DNA of 64,000 nt from an uncultured Collinsella sp. Its GTDB lineage: Bacteria; Actinomycetota; Coriobacteriia; Coriobacteriales; Coriobacteriaceae. Shown here in pieces: positions 24,768 to 33,231 of the stretch. The notes under the pieces are model-generated. The model was given only the letters and a program-made list of their open reading frames with translations, had not been told where the DNA came from and did no database searches. Numbering within the stretch: the first letter of the stretch is position 1; every line of letters starts with the position of its first letter. A program made the position numbers and the translations under genes. The DNA is taken from positions 1 to 64,000 of the forward strand of contig CABRFA010000002.1 of assembly GCA_902470065.1 (NCBI GenBank), in the 5' to 3' direction.

Positions 24768-26057
24768 CTAGCAGATGCAGCCGTCGGCAAGCGTCTGCTT
24801 GCCGCCGACAAACACATCGGTGGCACGACCGGTGAGCGTGCGGCCGGCAAAACCGGAGTTCTCGGCGCGCGACTCGTAACCGTCCTCGCCAACCGTCCAG
24901 GTGGCGGACGCGTCGAACACGGTCAGGTCGGCAACGGAGCCCGCCTTGACCTGAACCTGGTCGAGGCCCAGGATCTCACGCGGCTTGATGGCCATGAGCT
25001 CGACCATACGGCCCATGCTCATCTTGCCCGTGTTGACCAGCTCGGTGAGTACGAGCGACAGCGAGGTCTCGAGGCCGATCATGCCAAAGGGCGCAAGCTC
25101 GAACTCGCGGGCCTTCTCCCACGGGGTGTGGGGAGCGTGATCGGTGACGATAGCGTCGACGGTGCCGTCGATGACGCCCTGACGGATGGCCTCGGCATCC
25201 TCCTCGGTACGCAGCGGCGGATTGACCTTGAGCGAGGTGTTGTAGGTCTCGTCCAGGTCGTTCTCGGTCAGGAACATGTGGTGCGGGGTGGCCTCGCAGG
25301 TAACCTGAACGCCAGCGGCCTTACCGGCACGCACGATCTCCAGGCCATGGGCGGTGGAGATGTGCTGGATGTGCAGCTTGGCACCGGTCAGCTTGGCGAT
25401 CTCGATGTCGCGGGCGATCTGGAGCTCCTCGCCGGCAGCCGGCCAACCCTCGAGGGCCAGACGGGTCGAGACCTTGCCCTCGTTGATCTGGCCGTGGCCG
25501 ACCAGGTCCTCGTCCTGGCAGTGGCTCATGAAGACCTTGCCGAACATCTTGCCGTAGTCCATGCAGCGACGGAGCATGCCCGCGCCCTGCACGCCGCGAC
25601 CGTCATCGGTGAAGGCGACGGCGCCGTGGGCGACCATATCGCCCATCTCGGACATGGCCTCGCCCTTAAGACCGCGGGTCATGGCGCCCGACGGATAGAC
25701 GCGGCAGTGGCCGACCTCGGCAGCGCGGGACTTGACGAACTCCACGACAGTTCCGTTATCGGTTACGGGATCGGTGTTGGGCATGGCGCACACGCCGGTA
25801 AAGCCGCCCTTGGCAGCTGCGCGGGTACCGCTCTCGATGTCCTCTTTGACCTCGTAGCCGGGCTCGCGAAGGTGAACGTGCATATCCACCAGGCCGGGGA
25901 CGAGGTACTTGCCGGAAAGGTCGCGGACCTCGGCTCCCTCGACGGCGAGATTCTCGCCGACCTCGGCAATCTTGTCGCCGTCAATCAGGACGTCAACGAC
26001 ACCGTCAAGCTCGACGGACGGGTCGACGACGTGGGCATTCTTAAGAAGCAAGGCCAT
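24768..26057 (-). CDS. pyrC: dihydroorotase
   Basis: Cyclises carbamoyl aspartate. The 429-residue amidohydrolase has LVDMHVHLREPG with the metal-binding HxH, the SHCQDEDLVG segment with a metal His, and DHAPHTPWEK with the catalytic Asp. This is the class I type seen in Gram-positives. The ATG at 26057 follows GGAGG and overlaps the pyrB end by 17 bases. The longer in-frame extension upstream is pyrB shadow. Confidence 0.96.
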   Translation of the reverse strand: MALLLKNAHVVDPSVELDGVVDVLIDGDKIAEVGENLAVEGAEVRDLSGKYLVPGLVDMHVHLREPGYEVKEDIESGTRAAAKGGFTGVCAMPNTDPVTDNGTVVEFVKSRAAEVGHCRVYPSGAMTRGLKGEAMSEMGDMVAHGAVAFTDDGRGVQGAGMLRRCMDYGKMFGKVFMSHCQDEDLVGHGQINEGKVSTRLALEGWPAAGEELQIARDIEIAKLTGAKLHIQHISTAHGLEIVRAGKAAGVQVTCEATPHHMFLTENDLDETYNTSLKVNPPLRTEEDAEAIRQGVIDGTVDAIVTDHAPHTPWEKAREFELAPFGMIGLETSLSLVLTELVNTGKMSMGRMVELMAIKPREILGLDQVQVKAGSVADLTVFDASATWTVGEDGYESRAENSGFAGRTLTGRATDVFVGGKQTLADGCIC

Positions 26058-26997
26058 TATCGGCACCTCCAAGCAGCAGATACAGGATAGCCATACGCAC
26101 GCAGATACCGGCGTAGACCTGCTCCAGGATGACGGAGCGTTGCGGGTGGTCGGCCATATAGGAGTCGAACTCGACGCCGCGGTTGATGGGGCCCGGGTGG
26201 CAGATGATCGCATCGGGCTTCATGAGCTTCTCGCGGTCCTTGGTCAGGCCGAAGAGCTTGTGGTACTCGCGAATCGTGGGGAACGGGGCACCCTCGAGGC
26301 GCTCCTGCTGCACGCGCAGCATGTAGACGACGTCCAGCTCGGGCAGGACGGAATCGAGGTCGCTCGTCACGTGGTCGCAGCCCAGAACCTCGGGCGCCGG
26401 CGGCAGCAGCGTGCCGGGGGCGACGGCGTAGGTCTCGCAGCCCATGATCTTAAGGGCGGGAATCAGCGAGCCGCACACACGGGAGTGGGAGATGTCGCCG
26501 ACGACAGCGACCTTCAGACCGTGGAAGTCACCCTTGTGCTGCCAAATGGTGTACAGGTCCAGCAGGGCCTGCGTGGGGTGGTTGTGCTTGCCGTCGCCGG
26601 CGCAGATAACGCTCGCGGGCGAATTCTGCGTGACGATATAGGGCGCGCCGGCGTGCTTGTCGCGCACGACGATGCAGTCGATCTTGTAGGCGTTGAGGGT
26701 CTCGACGGTGTCGACGAGGCTCTCGCCCTTGACCGTAGAAGTCGAGGAACCGCCAAAGTTGAGGCTGTCGGCCGAAAGGCGCTTCTCGGCGAGCTCGAAG
26801 GAGCTGCGGGTGCGCGTCGAGGGCTCGTTGAACATGTTGACGATGGTCTTACCCTTGAGCGTGGGGACCTTCTTGATCGCACGCTCGTTGACCTCGGAGA
26901 ACGCCTTGGCGGTCTCGAGGATGAGCTTGATGTCCTCTTCGGAGTACTCGGTAATGTCGATCAGGTGCTTATGGTTGAACGCCACGGTACTACTCAC
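26041..26997 (-). CDS. pyrB: aspartate carbamoyltransferase catalytic subunit
   Basis: First committed pyrimidine step. The 318 residues hold the carbamoyl-phosphate signature NEPSTRTRSSFE, HPTQALLDLYT and HPGPINRGVE. No regulatory subunit gene pyrI is present in the operon, as expected where PyrR controls expression. It overlaps the end of pyrR by eight bases. Confidence 0.97.
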   Translation of the reverse strand: MSSTVAFNHKHLIDITEYSEEDIKLILETAKAFSEVNERAIKKVPTLKGKTIVNMFNEPSTRTRSSFELAEKRLSADSLNFGGSSTSTVKGESLVDTVETLNAYKIDCIVVRDKHAGAPYIVTQNSPASVICAGDGKHNHPTQALLDLYTIWQHKGDFHGLKVAVVGDISHSRVCGSLIPALKIMGCETYAVAPGTLLPPAPEVLGCDHVTSDLDSVLPELDVVYMLRVQQERLEGAPFPTIREYHKLFGLTKDREKLMKPDAIICHPGPINRGVEFDSYMADHPQRSVILEQVYAGICVRMAILYLLLGGADNGLAS

Positions 26998-27574
26998 CTC
27001 CCAGCGGCGCGGAGCCCACGTGGGAACCCGGCGCGACGTCGTTAATCTCGACGGCGGTGTGGCCGTCGACTTCCTTCATATATAGGTGCACGTTCTCCTC
27101 ATGCGACGAGGGAACGTTCTTGCCGACAAAGTCTGGCGAGATGGGGAGCTCGCGGTGACCGCGGTCAACGAGAACTGCCAGCTCAATACGGCTCGGACGG
27201 CCCAGGTCCATGACGGCGTCCAGAGCGGCGCGGATGGTACGACCCGTGTACAGGATGTCGTCCACTAGCACGACGCGCTTGCCGTCGACGCTAAAGGGAA
27301 TGTTGGTGGCGTGGATCGCGGGAGCGAAATTGGTCGCATAGTCATCACGGTAGAAGCTGATGTCGAGGCTGCCGAGCGGAACTTCGACGCCCTCGATCTC
27401 CTTGATCTCCTCGGCGAGTTTCTTTGCCAGAAGGTCGCCGCGCGTGACGATGCCGACCAGAGCGAGATCTTCACAGCCCTCGTTGCGCTCGAGAATCTCG
27501 TGCGCGATGCGGGTCATCGCTCGATTGACGGCGGTCTCGTCCATGATGACCGCCTTGGGGGAAGTCGTGCCCAT
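26990..27574 (-). CDS. pyrR: PyrR bifunctional regulator / uracil phosphoribosyltransferase
   Basis: An RNA-binding attenuation protein that senses UMP, with weak uracil phosphoribosyltransferase activity. The 194 residues include the PRPP-binding loop VVLVDDILYTGRT and the start KAVIMDETAVNRAMTRIAHEI typical of PyrR. The last 20 or so residues (after VEINDV) are a short extra tail. It is the first gene of the operon, preceded by GGAAGGAG and by a structured leader. Confidence 0.96.
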   Translation of the reverse strand: MGTTSPKAVIMDETAVNRAMTRIAHEILERNEGCEDLALVGIVTRGDLLAKKLAEEIKEIEGVEVPLGSLDISFYRDDYATNFAPAIHATNIPFSVDGKRVVLVDDILYTGRTIRAALDAVMDLGRPSRIELAVLVDRGHRELPISPDFVGKNVPSSHEENVHLYMKEVDGHTAVEINDVAPGSHVGSAPLGGE

Positions 27575-27586
27575 CGATCTCCTTCC

Positions 27587-27730
27587 TCACATGTCTTGAC
27601 TGCTGACACAGTCAAAAAAATAGATGCCCGACCGCTTAAAGCGGACCAGACACCCACAGGAAAGGCTGCTCGCATGGCAGCTATGTAATTCCATGTGGGT
27701 ATCTCGTACCCCTTTAATGGTCAAGGGATA
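27587..27730 (-). promoter_or_regulatory. pyr operon leader with attenuator-like structures
   Basis: Two structures follow each other on the minus strand. GATACCCACA and TGTGGGTGTC enclose an inner stem GCTGC/GCAGC (27650-27705). A second hairpin around CCGCTTTAAGCGG is followed by a run of seven T (27613-27619), so it resembles a terminator just before pyrR. A likely -10 is TACACT near 27732. PyrR being the first gene makes attenuation the natural model. I could not find a clean match to the PyrR-binding consensus. A 35-codon open frame (27694 to 27587) runs through both hairpins and contains two Phe codons made of the T-run, so a leader peptide is also possible. Confidence 0.5.
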
Positions 27731-27966
27731 GTGTAGCCAACCTCGAGCTTAATTGCGAGCATAAATACAGAGCAATCCGTAAACGGAGCCCAATGCTCCA
27801 TAAACCTATATATATTTGTGGGACGAGCTTGAAAACGCACGCACGAGCTGGCATAATCCCCTCTGCTGCACGCAAATCGGATCTACGTCCAGGGCCGTGG
27901 CGTGGGCACTATCGCCAAAAGAGGAATATCTCTGTGTAGATTGCGCACAGGGAGCGACTTCTGTGC

Positions 27967-27972
27967 TATAGT
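27967..27972 (+). promoter_or_regulatory. rpmB extended -10
   Basis: TATAGT preceded by TGC lies 54 bases before the rpmB start. No good -35 at 17 bases is present, which fits an extended -10 promoter. Upstream, 27733-27960 shows no gene. TTGAAA (27829) and CATAAT (27850) are a second, weaker plus-strand candidate at 15-base spacing. Confidence 0.5.
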
Positions 27973-28026
27973 TCAGGCTTGTTTGTTAACGCGACATGTT
28001 CGTTTGTCGCCCAAGGAGGGTCAGTT

Positions 28027-28215
28027 ATGTCCAAAGTTTGCGAAGTTTGCGGTAAGCACCCCGTTGCCGGTCGCTCCATCAGCCACTCTCACCGCGTCAC
28101 CAACCGTAAGTTCCGCCCCAACATCCAGCGCGTCTACGTCGTCGTCGATGGTCACCGTCGCAAGATGAACGTCTGCTCCACCTGCCTCAAGTCTGGCAAG
28201 GTTGCGCGCTCCTAA
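28027..28215 (+). CDS. rpmB: 50S ribosomal protein L28
   Basis: A 62-residue L28 starting MSKVCEVCGKHPVAG, with HRVTNRKFRPNIQ and a second Cys pair CSTC. The four cysteines indicate the zinc-binding form. AAGGAGG precedes the ATG at 28027. It is on the plus strand between the pyr operon and a transposase and has its own terminator. Confidence 0.97.
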   Translation: MSKVCEVCGKHPVAGRSISHSHRVTNRKFRPNIQRVYVVVDGHRRKMNVCSTCLKSGKVARS

Positions 28216-28283
28216 ATAAGGTCTTACCAACAAGTACCTCGGACTCTCCGGGTCAAAGACCTCGCGTTCATATAGAACTTACC

Positions 28284-28316
28284 AAAGGCGCCCTCCCCTA
28301 CGGAGGGCGCCTTTTT
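28284..28316 (+). terminator. rpmB terminator
   Basis: AAAGGCGCCCTCC and GGAGGGCGCCTTT form a perfect stem followed by TT. The left end of the RAYT element begins only about four bases further on. Confidence 0.92.
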
Positions 28317-28320
28317 GCAC

Positions 28321-29397
28321 TCATTGGGGACAGGCTTACATGAGTGCTTTCACGCATTGGGGACAGACTTAGATGAGTGCTTTCCAAAGCTCACAGTGCA
28401 TCGACGAACGCACGGCGCTTCGATCGTCACCAGTACGTACCTCACGCCGCCTCGTTCCAGCCCGCGGTGGCCTTGGTTACGCTTGTAGCGCCGATGCCGG
28501 TGATACGGGCAATTTGCTTGACCGTGAGATGTGCCCGCCTGAGCCTCAGCAGACAGGCATCGCGATCGGGGCGTGGCAGGGCCTTGAGCAGCGCAGGATC
28601 TATGCTCGGCAGGACTTCGTGCGCAATGGAAAGGGCCTCCTCATCGGGGATCCGCCGGCGTGGAAGAACCTCCACTGACCAAGTGCGCCCGGCAACTTCC
28701 TCGAGATGCTCGCAATAGCAGCGGGAGCCTCCGACGATATCGAGCATAGGAGCCGCGTCACAGATGTCAAAGGGATCATAGCCCAGCTGATATGCCTTGT
28801 AGCTTGACCAGCGGTACGCCTCGAGCGAGTCGAGCGCACCTTTCACGGGATTGAGATGGATATAATCGAGCAGCTGTACCGCCTGCGTGTCCGACTCAAC
28901 CGCGACCCGTGAATAGCGATTGTCAAACAGATGGCCTGTTCTCCCCGTTTTCCCATTGAAATACTTAGCATACGCCGTCAGCGCACACTGCATTGCCTTT
29001 GAAAGATTGTCAAATGGGTCATCAACCATCAAATGGAAGTGATTGTCCATAAGGCACCAAGCCAACACCGCCACTTTATGCTGCGCGAACCTGTCCGAGA
29101 TGTCCGATAAGAAACGATATCGGTCAGAGTCATCTTCAAAAATAATCTGTTTAGAGTTACCACGGTCAAAGACGTGGTAATAACCGGTGAGCGAAACGGC
29201 GCGGGCACATCGAGGCATAATCTCTCCTTTCAAAAACTGAACAGGCAACACCTAAAAGGAGAGAAGGAACGCGAAATGCTGAGCCTGTGATCTATATATA
29301 TCCAATGAGCGGCAAAAACAGGCCCAGAACGGCAAAATGGCAAATCGATGTCTGTCCCCAATGAGTGAAAGCACTCATGTAAGTCTGTCCCCAATGA
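28321..29397. mobile_element. RAYT-type transposable element with 48-bp inverted repeats
   Basis: The left end 28321-28368 and the right end 29350-29397 (reverse complement) match at 46 of 48 positions. Each end holds two direct copies of CATTGGGGACAG about 33 bases apart, separated by a small palindrome (ATGAGTG-CTTT-CACTCAT on the right). A single transposase gene of the REP-associated tyrosine family lies between. On the left a second full 33-bp unit extends to 28387. No target duplication is obvious. Confidence 0.85.
28442..29218 (-). CDS. REP-associated tyrosine transposase (Y1 HUH family)
   Basis: 258 residues of the single-strand transposase family related to IS200 TnpA. MPRCARAVSLTGYYHVFDRGN opens the protein, MDNHFHLMV is the HUH metal site, and YIHLNPVKGA plus YRWSSYKAY are typical of RAYT proteins. 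The last 50 residues carry a helix-turn-helix-like segment (LTVKQIARITGIGATSVTK). AAAGGAG precedes the ATG. The gene looks intact. RAYTs are thought to move or maintain the palindromic repeats that flank them. Confidence 0.92.
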   Translation of the reverse strand: MPRCARAVSLTGYYHVFDRGNSKQIIFEDDSDRYRFLSDISDRFAQHKVAVLAWCLMDNHFHLMVDDPFDNLSKAMQCALTAYAKYFNGKTGRTGHLFDNRYSRVAVESDTQAVQLLDYIHLNPVKGALDSLEAYRWSSYKAYQLGYDPFDICDAAPMLDIVGGSRCYCEHLEEVAGRTWSVEVLPRRRIPDEEALSIAHEVLPSIDPALLKALPRPDRDACLLRLRRAHLTVKQIARITGIGATSVTKATAGWNEAA

Positions 29398-29423
29398 GCA
29401 GGGCGTTGGAGCAGGCAGATAGT

Positions 29424-29461
29424 TTTAGTTAAAGCGTTTCAGTTTATTGAAGCGTTTTAGT
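29424..29461 (+). promoter_or_regulatory. direct repeats upstream of adhE
   Basis: AAGCGTTTCAG (29433-29443) and AAGCGTTTTAG (29451-29461) are imperfect copies spaced 18 bases start to start, with a partial GTTTTAG before them. They lie about 45-80 bases upstream of the adhE -10. This looks like a tandem operator. The regulator is not identified. The sequence is not the Rex palindrome expected of redox control. Confidence 0.5.
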
Positions 29462-29506
29462 GTGCCTTTTACGGGAATCTTACCGTTCACCGAATAATTT
29501 CTTGCT

Positions 29507-29512
29507 ATCATG
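29507..29512 (+). promoter_or_regulatory. adhE extended -10
   Basis: TATCAT preceded by TGC, 39 bases before the adhE start. No canonical -35 is seen. The flanking stretch 29219-29551 otherwise holds the transposase promoter region and the right end of the RAYT element. Confidence 0.5.
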
Positions 29513-29551
29513 CAAGGCGTAGGGTAAATCTCCGATCGCAAGGAGACACAA

Positions 29552-32200
29552 ATGGTGAAAAAGTCACCGGAAAACACTACTCCCGCAATTGTGGACAACG
29601 TAGAGGCGCTTGAGGCTAAGCTCGCTCAGATGCGAGAGGCCCAGGCGCTTTTTGCTACGTACACGCAGGAGCAGGTCGACAAGATCTTCTATGAGGCCGC
29701 CATGGCCGCCAACAAGGCTCGTATCCCGTTGGCGAAGATGGCCATCGAGGAGACCGGCCGCGGCGTTCTTGAGGACAAGGTCATCAAGAACCACTACGCC
29801 GCAGAGTACATCTACAACGCTTACAAGAACACCAAGACCTGTGGTGTCCTGGAGCGCGACGAGGCTTACGGCATCACCAAGATCGCCGAGCCCATCGGCA
29901 TCGTGGGCGCCGTCATCCCGACGACCAACCCCACCTCCACCGCGATCTTCAAGACGCTGATCTGCCTGAAGACCCGCAACGCCATCATCATCTCCCCGCA
30001 CCCGGCTGCCGCCAAGTGCACCATCGCCGCCGCCAAGCTCGTGCTTGACGCCGCCGTCAAGGCCGGCGCCCCCGAGGGCATCATCGGCTGGGTCGATGTC
30101 CCCTCCATCGAGCTGACTAACATGGTCATGCGCGACGTCGACATCATCCTCGCCACCGGTGGCCCGGGCATGGTCAAGGCCGCTTACTCCTCGGGCAAGC
30201 CCGCCCTGGGCGTTGGCGCCGGTAACACCCCGGTCGTCATCGACGACACCGCCGACGTGCTGCTCGCCGTCAACTCCATCATTCACTCCAAGACCTTCGA
30301 CAACGGCATGATCTGCGCTTCCGAGCAGTCCGTGACCGTCATCGACACCATCTATGACCAGGTCAAGGCCGAGTTCCAGAAGCGCGGCTGCTACTTCGTC
30401 AAGCAGGGTGCCGAGATGGAGGCCCTGCGTGCCGCCATGTTCAAGAACGGCGCTCTCGATCACCGCATCCCCGGCATGGCTGCCGCCAAGATCGCCGAGC
30501 TCGCCGGCATCGAGGTTCCCGCCAAGACCAAGATCCTGATCGCCGAGGTCACCTCCACCGACCCCGCCAAGGAGGAGTTCTCCCACGAGAAGCTCTCCCC
30601 GGTCCTGGCCATGTACCACGCCAAGGACTTCCAGGAGGCCGTCGACAAGGCCGAGCACCTGGTGCTCGCCGGTGGCCCGGGCCACACCGCCTCTCTGTAC
30701 GTGCACCCCGCCCAGGCCGAGAAGATCAGCCTGTTCGAGCACGTCATGAAGGCCTGCCGTATCGTCATCAACACCCCGTCCTCGCACGGCGGCATCGGTG
30801 ACCTGTACAACTTTGGCATGAAGCCGTCTCTGACCCTGGGCTGCGGCTCCTGGGGCGGCAACTCCGTCTCCGAGAACGTTGGGGTGAAGCACTTGATCAA
30901 CGTTAAGACTGTGGCCGAGCGCCGTGAGAACATGCTGTGGTTCCGCGCTCCCGAGAAGGTCTACTTCAAGAAGGGTTCCACGCCCGTCGCCCTCGACGAG
31001 CTGGGCAACGTCATGGGCAAGAAGCGCGCCTTCATCGTCACCGACCAGTTCCTCTTCAAGAATGGCAACACCCGCGCCATCGAGGCCAAGCTCGACGAGA
31101 TGGGCATCGCCCACGACTGCTTCTACGACGTCGAGCCCGATCCGTCGCTGCAGTGCGCACGTCGCGGCGCCAAGCAGATGGCTCTCTTTGAGCCGGACGT
31201 CATCATCGCCGTCGGCGGTGGCTCCGCTATGGACGCCGGCAAGATCATGTGGATGATGTACGAGCACCCCGAGTGCAAGTTTGAGGACATGGCCATGGAC
31301 TTCATGGACATCCGCAAGCGTATCTTCACCTTCCCCGAGATGGGCAAGAAGGCCTACTTCGTCGCCGTCCCGACCTCTTCGGGTACCGGCTCCGAGTGCA
31401 CGCCGTTCGCCATCATCACCGACAAGGAGACCGGCATCAAGTGGCCGCTCGCCGACTACGCGCTGCTCCCCAACATGGCTATCGTCGACGCCGACAACTG
31501 CATGACCGCCCCGCGCGGCCTGACCGCTGCCTCCGGCATCGACGTCATGACCCACGCCATCGAGTCCTACGTCTCCATCATGGCTTCCGACTACACCAAG
31601 GGCCTCTCCGAGCGCGCTGCCAAGCTCGTCTTCGAAAACCTGCCCTCCAGCTTCACGAACGGCGCCAAGGACCCGCACGCCCGCGAGGAGATGCACAACG
31701 CCTCCTGCATGGCCGGTATGGCCTTCGCCAACGCCTTCCTGGGCCTCAACCACTCCATGGCCCACAAGCTCGGCGCCTTCCATCACCTGCCCCACGGCCT
31801 CGCAAACGCCGTCATCCTGACCCGCGTTATGCGCTACAACGCCGCCGAGGCTCCCGTCAAGATGGGTACCTTCTCCCAGTATCCTTACCCCAACGCGCTG
31901 CACAACTACGCCGAGATGGCCAAGTACTGCGGCATCGAGGGCAAGGACGACAAGGAGGTCTTCGAGAACTTCATCACGAAGCTCGAGGAGCTCAAGGACT
32001 TCATCGGCGTCAAGAAGACCATCGCCGACTACGGTGTCGATGAGCAGTACTTCCTCGACACCCTCGACGAGATGACCGAGCAGGCATTCAACGACCAGTG
32101 CACCGGCGCTAACCCGCGCTACCCGCTCATGAGCGAGATCAAGGAGCTCTACCTGGACGCCTACTACGGCCGCGAGCCTCAGGACTACGCCGTCTGCTAG
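29552..32200 (+). CDS. adhE: bifunctional acetaldehyde-CoA/alcohol dehydrogenase
   Basis: Converts acetyl-CoA to ethanol in two NADH-dependent steps and usually forms long spirosomes. Of 882 residues, about 1-440 are the aldehyde dehydrogenase half (PTTNPTSTAIFKTL, the catalytic Cys in NGMICASEQS near residue 254) and about 460-882 the iron-dependent alcohol dehydrogenase half (VGGGSAMDAGK, SSGTGSECTPFA, metal site LNHSMAHKLGAFHHLPHG). It is intact. GCAAGGAGA precedes the ATG. It regenerates NAD in fermentation. Codon use is strongly biased to C in the third position, which suggests high expression. Confidence 0.97.
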   Translation: MVKKSPENTTPAIVDNVEALEAKLAQMREAQALFATYTQEQVDKIFYEAAMAANKARIPLAKMAIEETGRGVLEDKVIKNHYAAEYIYNAYKNTKTCGVLERDEAYGITKIAEPIGIVGAVIPTTNPTSTAIFKTLICLKTRNAIIISPHPAAAKCTIAAAKLVLDAAVKAGAPEGIIGWVDVPSIELTNMVMRDVDIILATGGPGMVKAAYSSGKPALGVGAGNTPVVIDDTADVLLAVNSIIHSKTFDNGMICASEQSVTVIDTIYDQVKAEFQKRGCYFVKQGAEMEALRAAMFKNGALDHRIPGMAAAKIAELAGIEVPAKTKILIAEVTSTDPAKEEFSHEKLSPVLAMYHAKDFQEAVDKAEHLVLAGGPGHTASLYVHPAQAEKISLFEHVMKACRIVINTPSSHGGIGDLYNFGMKPSLTLGCGSWGGNSVSENVGVKHLINVKTVAERRENMLWFRAPEKVYFKKGSTPVALDELGNVMGKKRAFIVTDQFLFKNGNTRAIEAKLDEMGIAHDCFYDVEPDPSLQCARRGAKQMALFEPDVIIAVGGGSAMDAGKIMWMMYEHPECKFEDMAMDFMDIRKRIFTFPEMGKKAYFVAVPTSSGTGSECTPFAIITDKETGIKWPLADYALLPNMAIVDADNCMTAPRGLTAASGIDVMTHAIESYVSIMASDYTKGLSERAAKLVFENLPSSFTNGAKDPHAREEMHNASCMAGMAFANAFLGLNHSMAHKLGAFHHLPHGLANAVILTRVMRYNAAEAPVKMGTFSQYPYPNALHNYAEMAKYCGIEGKDDKEVFENFITKLEELKDFIGVKKTIADYGVDEQYFLDTLDEMTEQAFNDQCTGANPRYPLMSEIKELYLDAYYGREPQDYAVC

Positions 32201-32217
32201 TTTTAGCACGGTTTTTA

Positions 32218-32256
32218 ACGGCGGGGGTGCACGGGTGTTTCACACACCCCCGCCGT
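32218..32256 (+). terminator. adhE terminator-like hairpin
   Basis: ACGGCGGGGGTG and CACCCCCGCCGT form a perfect 12-bp stem. The following bases (CGCTTCTATC) are only moderately T-rich, so some read-through into the phosphotransferase gene is likely. Confidence 0.7.
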
Positions 32257-32288
32257 CGCTTCTATCGCATCGTTGAAAGGATGCAACC

Positions 32289-33053
32289 ATGCTGCTACCC
32301 GATTCCAAGACCGAGCTCGTCCGCCGTGGCAACAAGGTCGTTTACGACCTGGGCGACAAGATCGTCAAGGTCTTTAACGAGACCAAGCCTGTCTCCGACG
32401 TGTTCAACGAGGCTTTGAATCTTGCCCGCATCAATGAGTGCGGCATTCGCAGCCCCAAGGCTCTCGAGGTTTCCCAGCTCGAGAACGCCAACGGCTGGGC
32501 GCTCGTGACCGAGAAGGTTCCGGGCACCACCCTTGCCGAGAAGATGACTGCCGAGCCCCAGCGCTTTGGTGAGTACCTCGAGATGTTCGTCGACCTCCAG
32601 ATCGAGATCCACGGCTACACCTCCCCGCTGCTCAACCGTCAGCGCGACAAGTACGCCCGCATGATCGACAGCCTTGATCAGCTCAATGCCACCACGCGCT
32701 ACAACCTTCAGGAGCGTCTGGACGGCATGACCAAGGAGTTCAAGGTCTGCCACGGCGACTTCAACCCCTCCAACGTCATCGTCGGCGACGACGGCCAGCT
32801 CTATGTGTGCGACTGGGCACACGCCACCCAGGGCTCCCCTGCTGCCGACGTTGCCACCACCTACCTGCTCTTTGCCCTCAACAGCAAGGATCAGGCTGAG
32901 GCCTACCTGGAGCTCTACTGCGACCGCGCCGACATGCCCATGCAGGTCGTGCGTCAGTGGACGAGCATCGTCGCCGCTTCCGAGCTCGCTCGTAAGCGCA
33001 ACGTGAACGATGAGTTCCTGAAGAACTGGATCGACGTCGTCGATTATCAGTAA
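32289..33053 (+). CDS. phosphotransferase of the APH/choline-kinase family
   Basis: 254 residues with a kinase-like fold. A Lys (DKIVKVFNE) in the N-lobe, VCHGDFNPSNVIV as the catalytic Brenner-type loop (Asp and Asn) and VCDWAHATQGSPAADVATTY as the metal-binding Asp block are visible. This family phosphorylates small molecules such as aminoglycosides, choline, sugars or amines, and the substrate cannot be told from sequence. AAAGGA lies before the ATG. It follows adhE after a hairpin and may be partly co-transcribed with it. Confidence 0.85.
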   Translation: MLLPDSKTELVRRGNKVVYDLGDKIVKVFNETKPVSDVFNEALNLARINECGIRSPKALEVSQLENANGWALVTEKVPGTTLAEKMTAEPQRFGEYLEMFVDLQIEIHGYTSPLLNRQRDKYARMIDSLDQLNATTRYNLQERLDGMTKEFKVCHGDFNPSNVIVGDDGQLYVCDWAHATQGSPAADVATTYLLFALNSKDQAEAYLELYCDRADMPMQVVRQWTSIVAASELARKRNVNDEFLKNWIDVVDYQ

Positions 33054-33085
33054 TATCTGAGCGATTTATTTCGCATCGGAGGCAC

Positions 33086-33129
33086 AAGGAAAACCCCGCA
33101 GCTCATATGGGCTGTGGGGTTTTCCTTTT
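33086..33129 (+). terminator. terminator after the phosphotransferase gene
   Basis: AAGGAAAACCCC pairs with GGGGTTTTCCTT around an imperfect inner stem and is followed by TT. The A-rich left side means it could also stop minus-strand transcripts. Confidence 0.85.
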
Positions 33130-33152
33130 AGATATCGAGGATGCCACAAGAT

Positions 33153-33201
33153 AAAAGGACGGCCCCGCATCTCCCCGATCTGGAGAAATGCGGGGCCGTC
33201 C
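33153..33201 (-). terminator. proS terminator
   Basis: On the minus strand GGACGGCCCCGCAT and ATGCGGGGCCGTCC form a 14-bp stem with an inner CTCC/GGAG pair, followed by TTTTATC. It ends the long pyrH-to-proS operon. Confidence 0.9.
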
Positions 33202-33231
33202 CGTATATCGAACTACAAGCGAAATCGTCGA

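Noticed and set aside
29564..32209. 881-codon minus-strand frame opposite adhE
   Set aside because: No family features, repetitive Gly/Val/Asp content, and exact mirroring of a strongly biased adhE.
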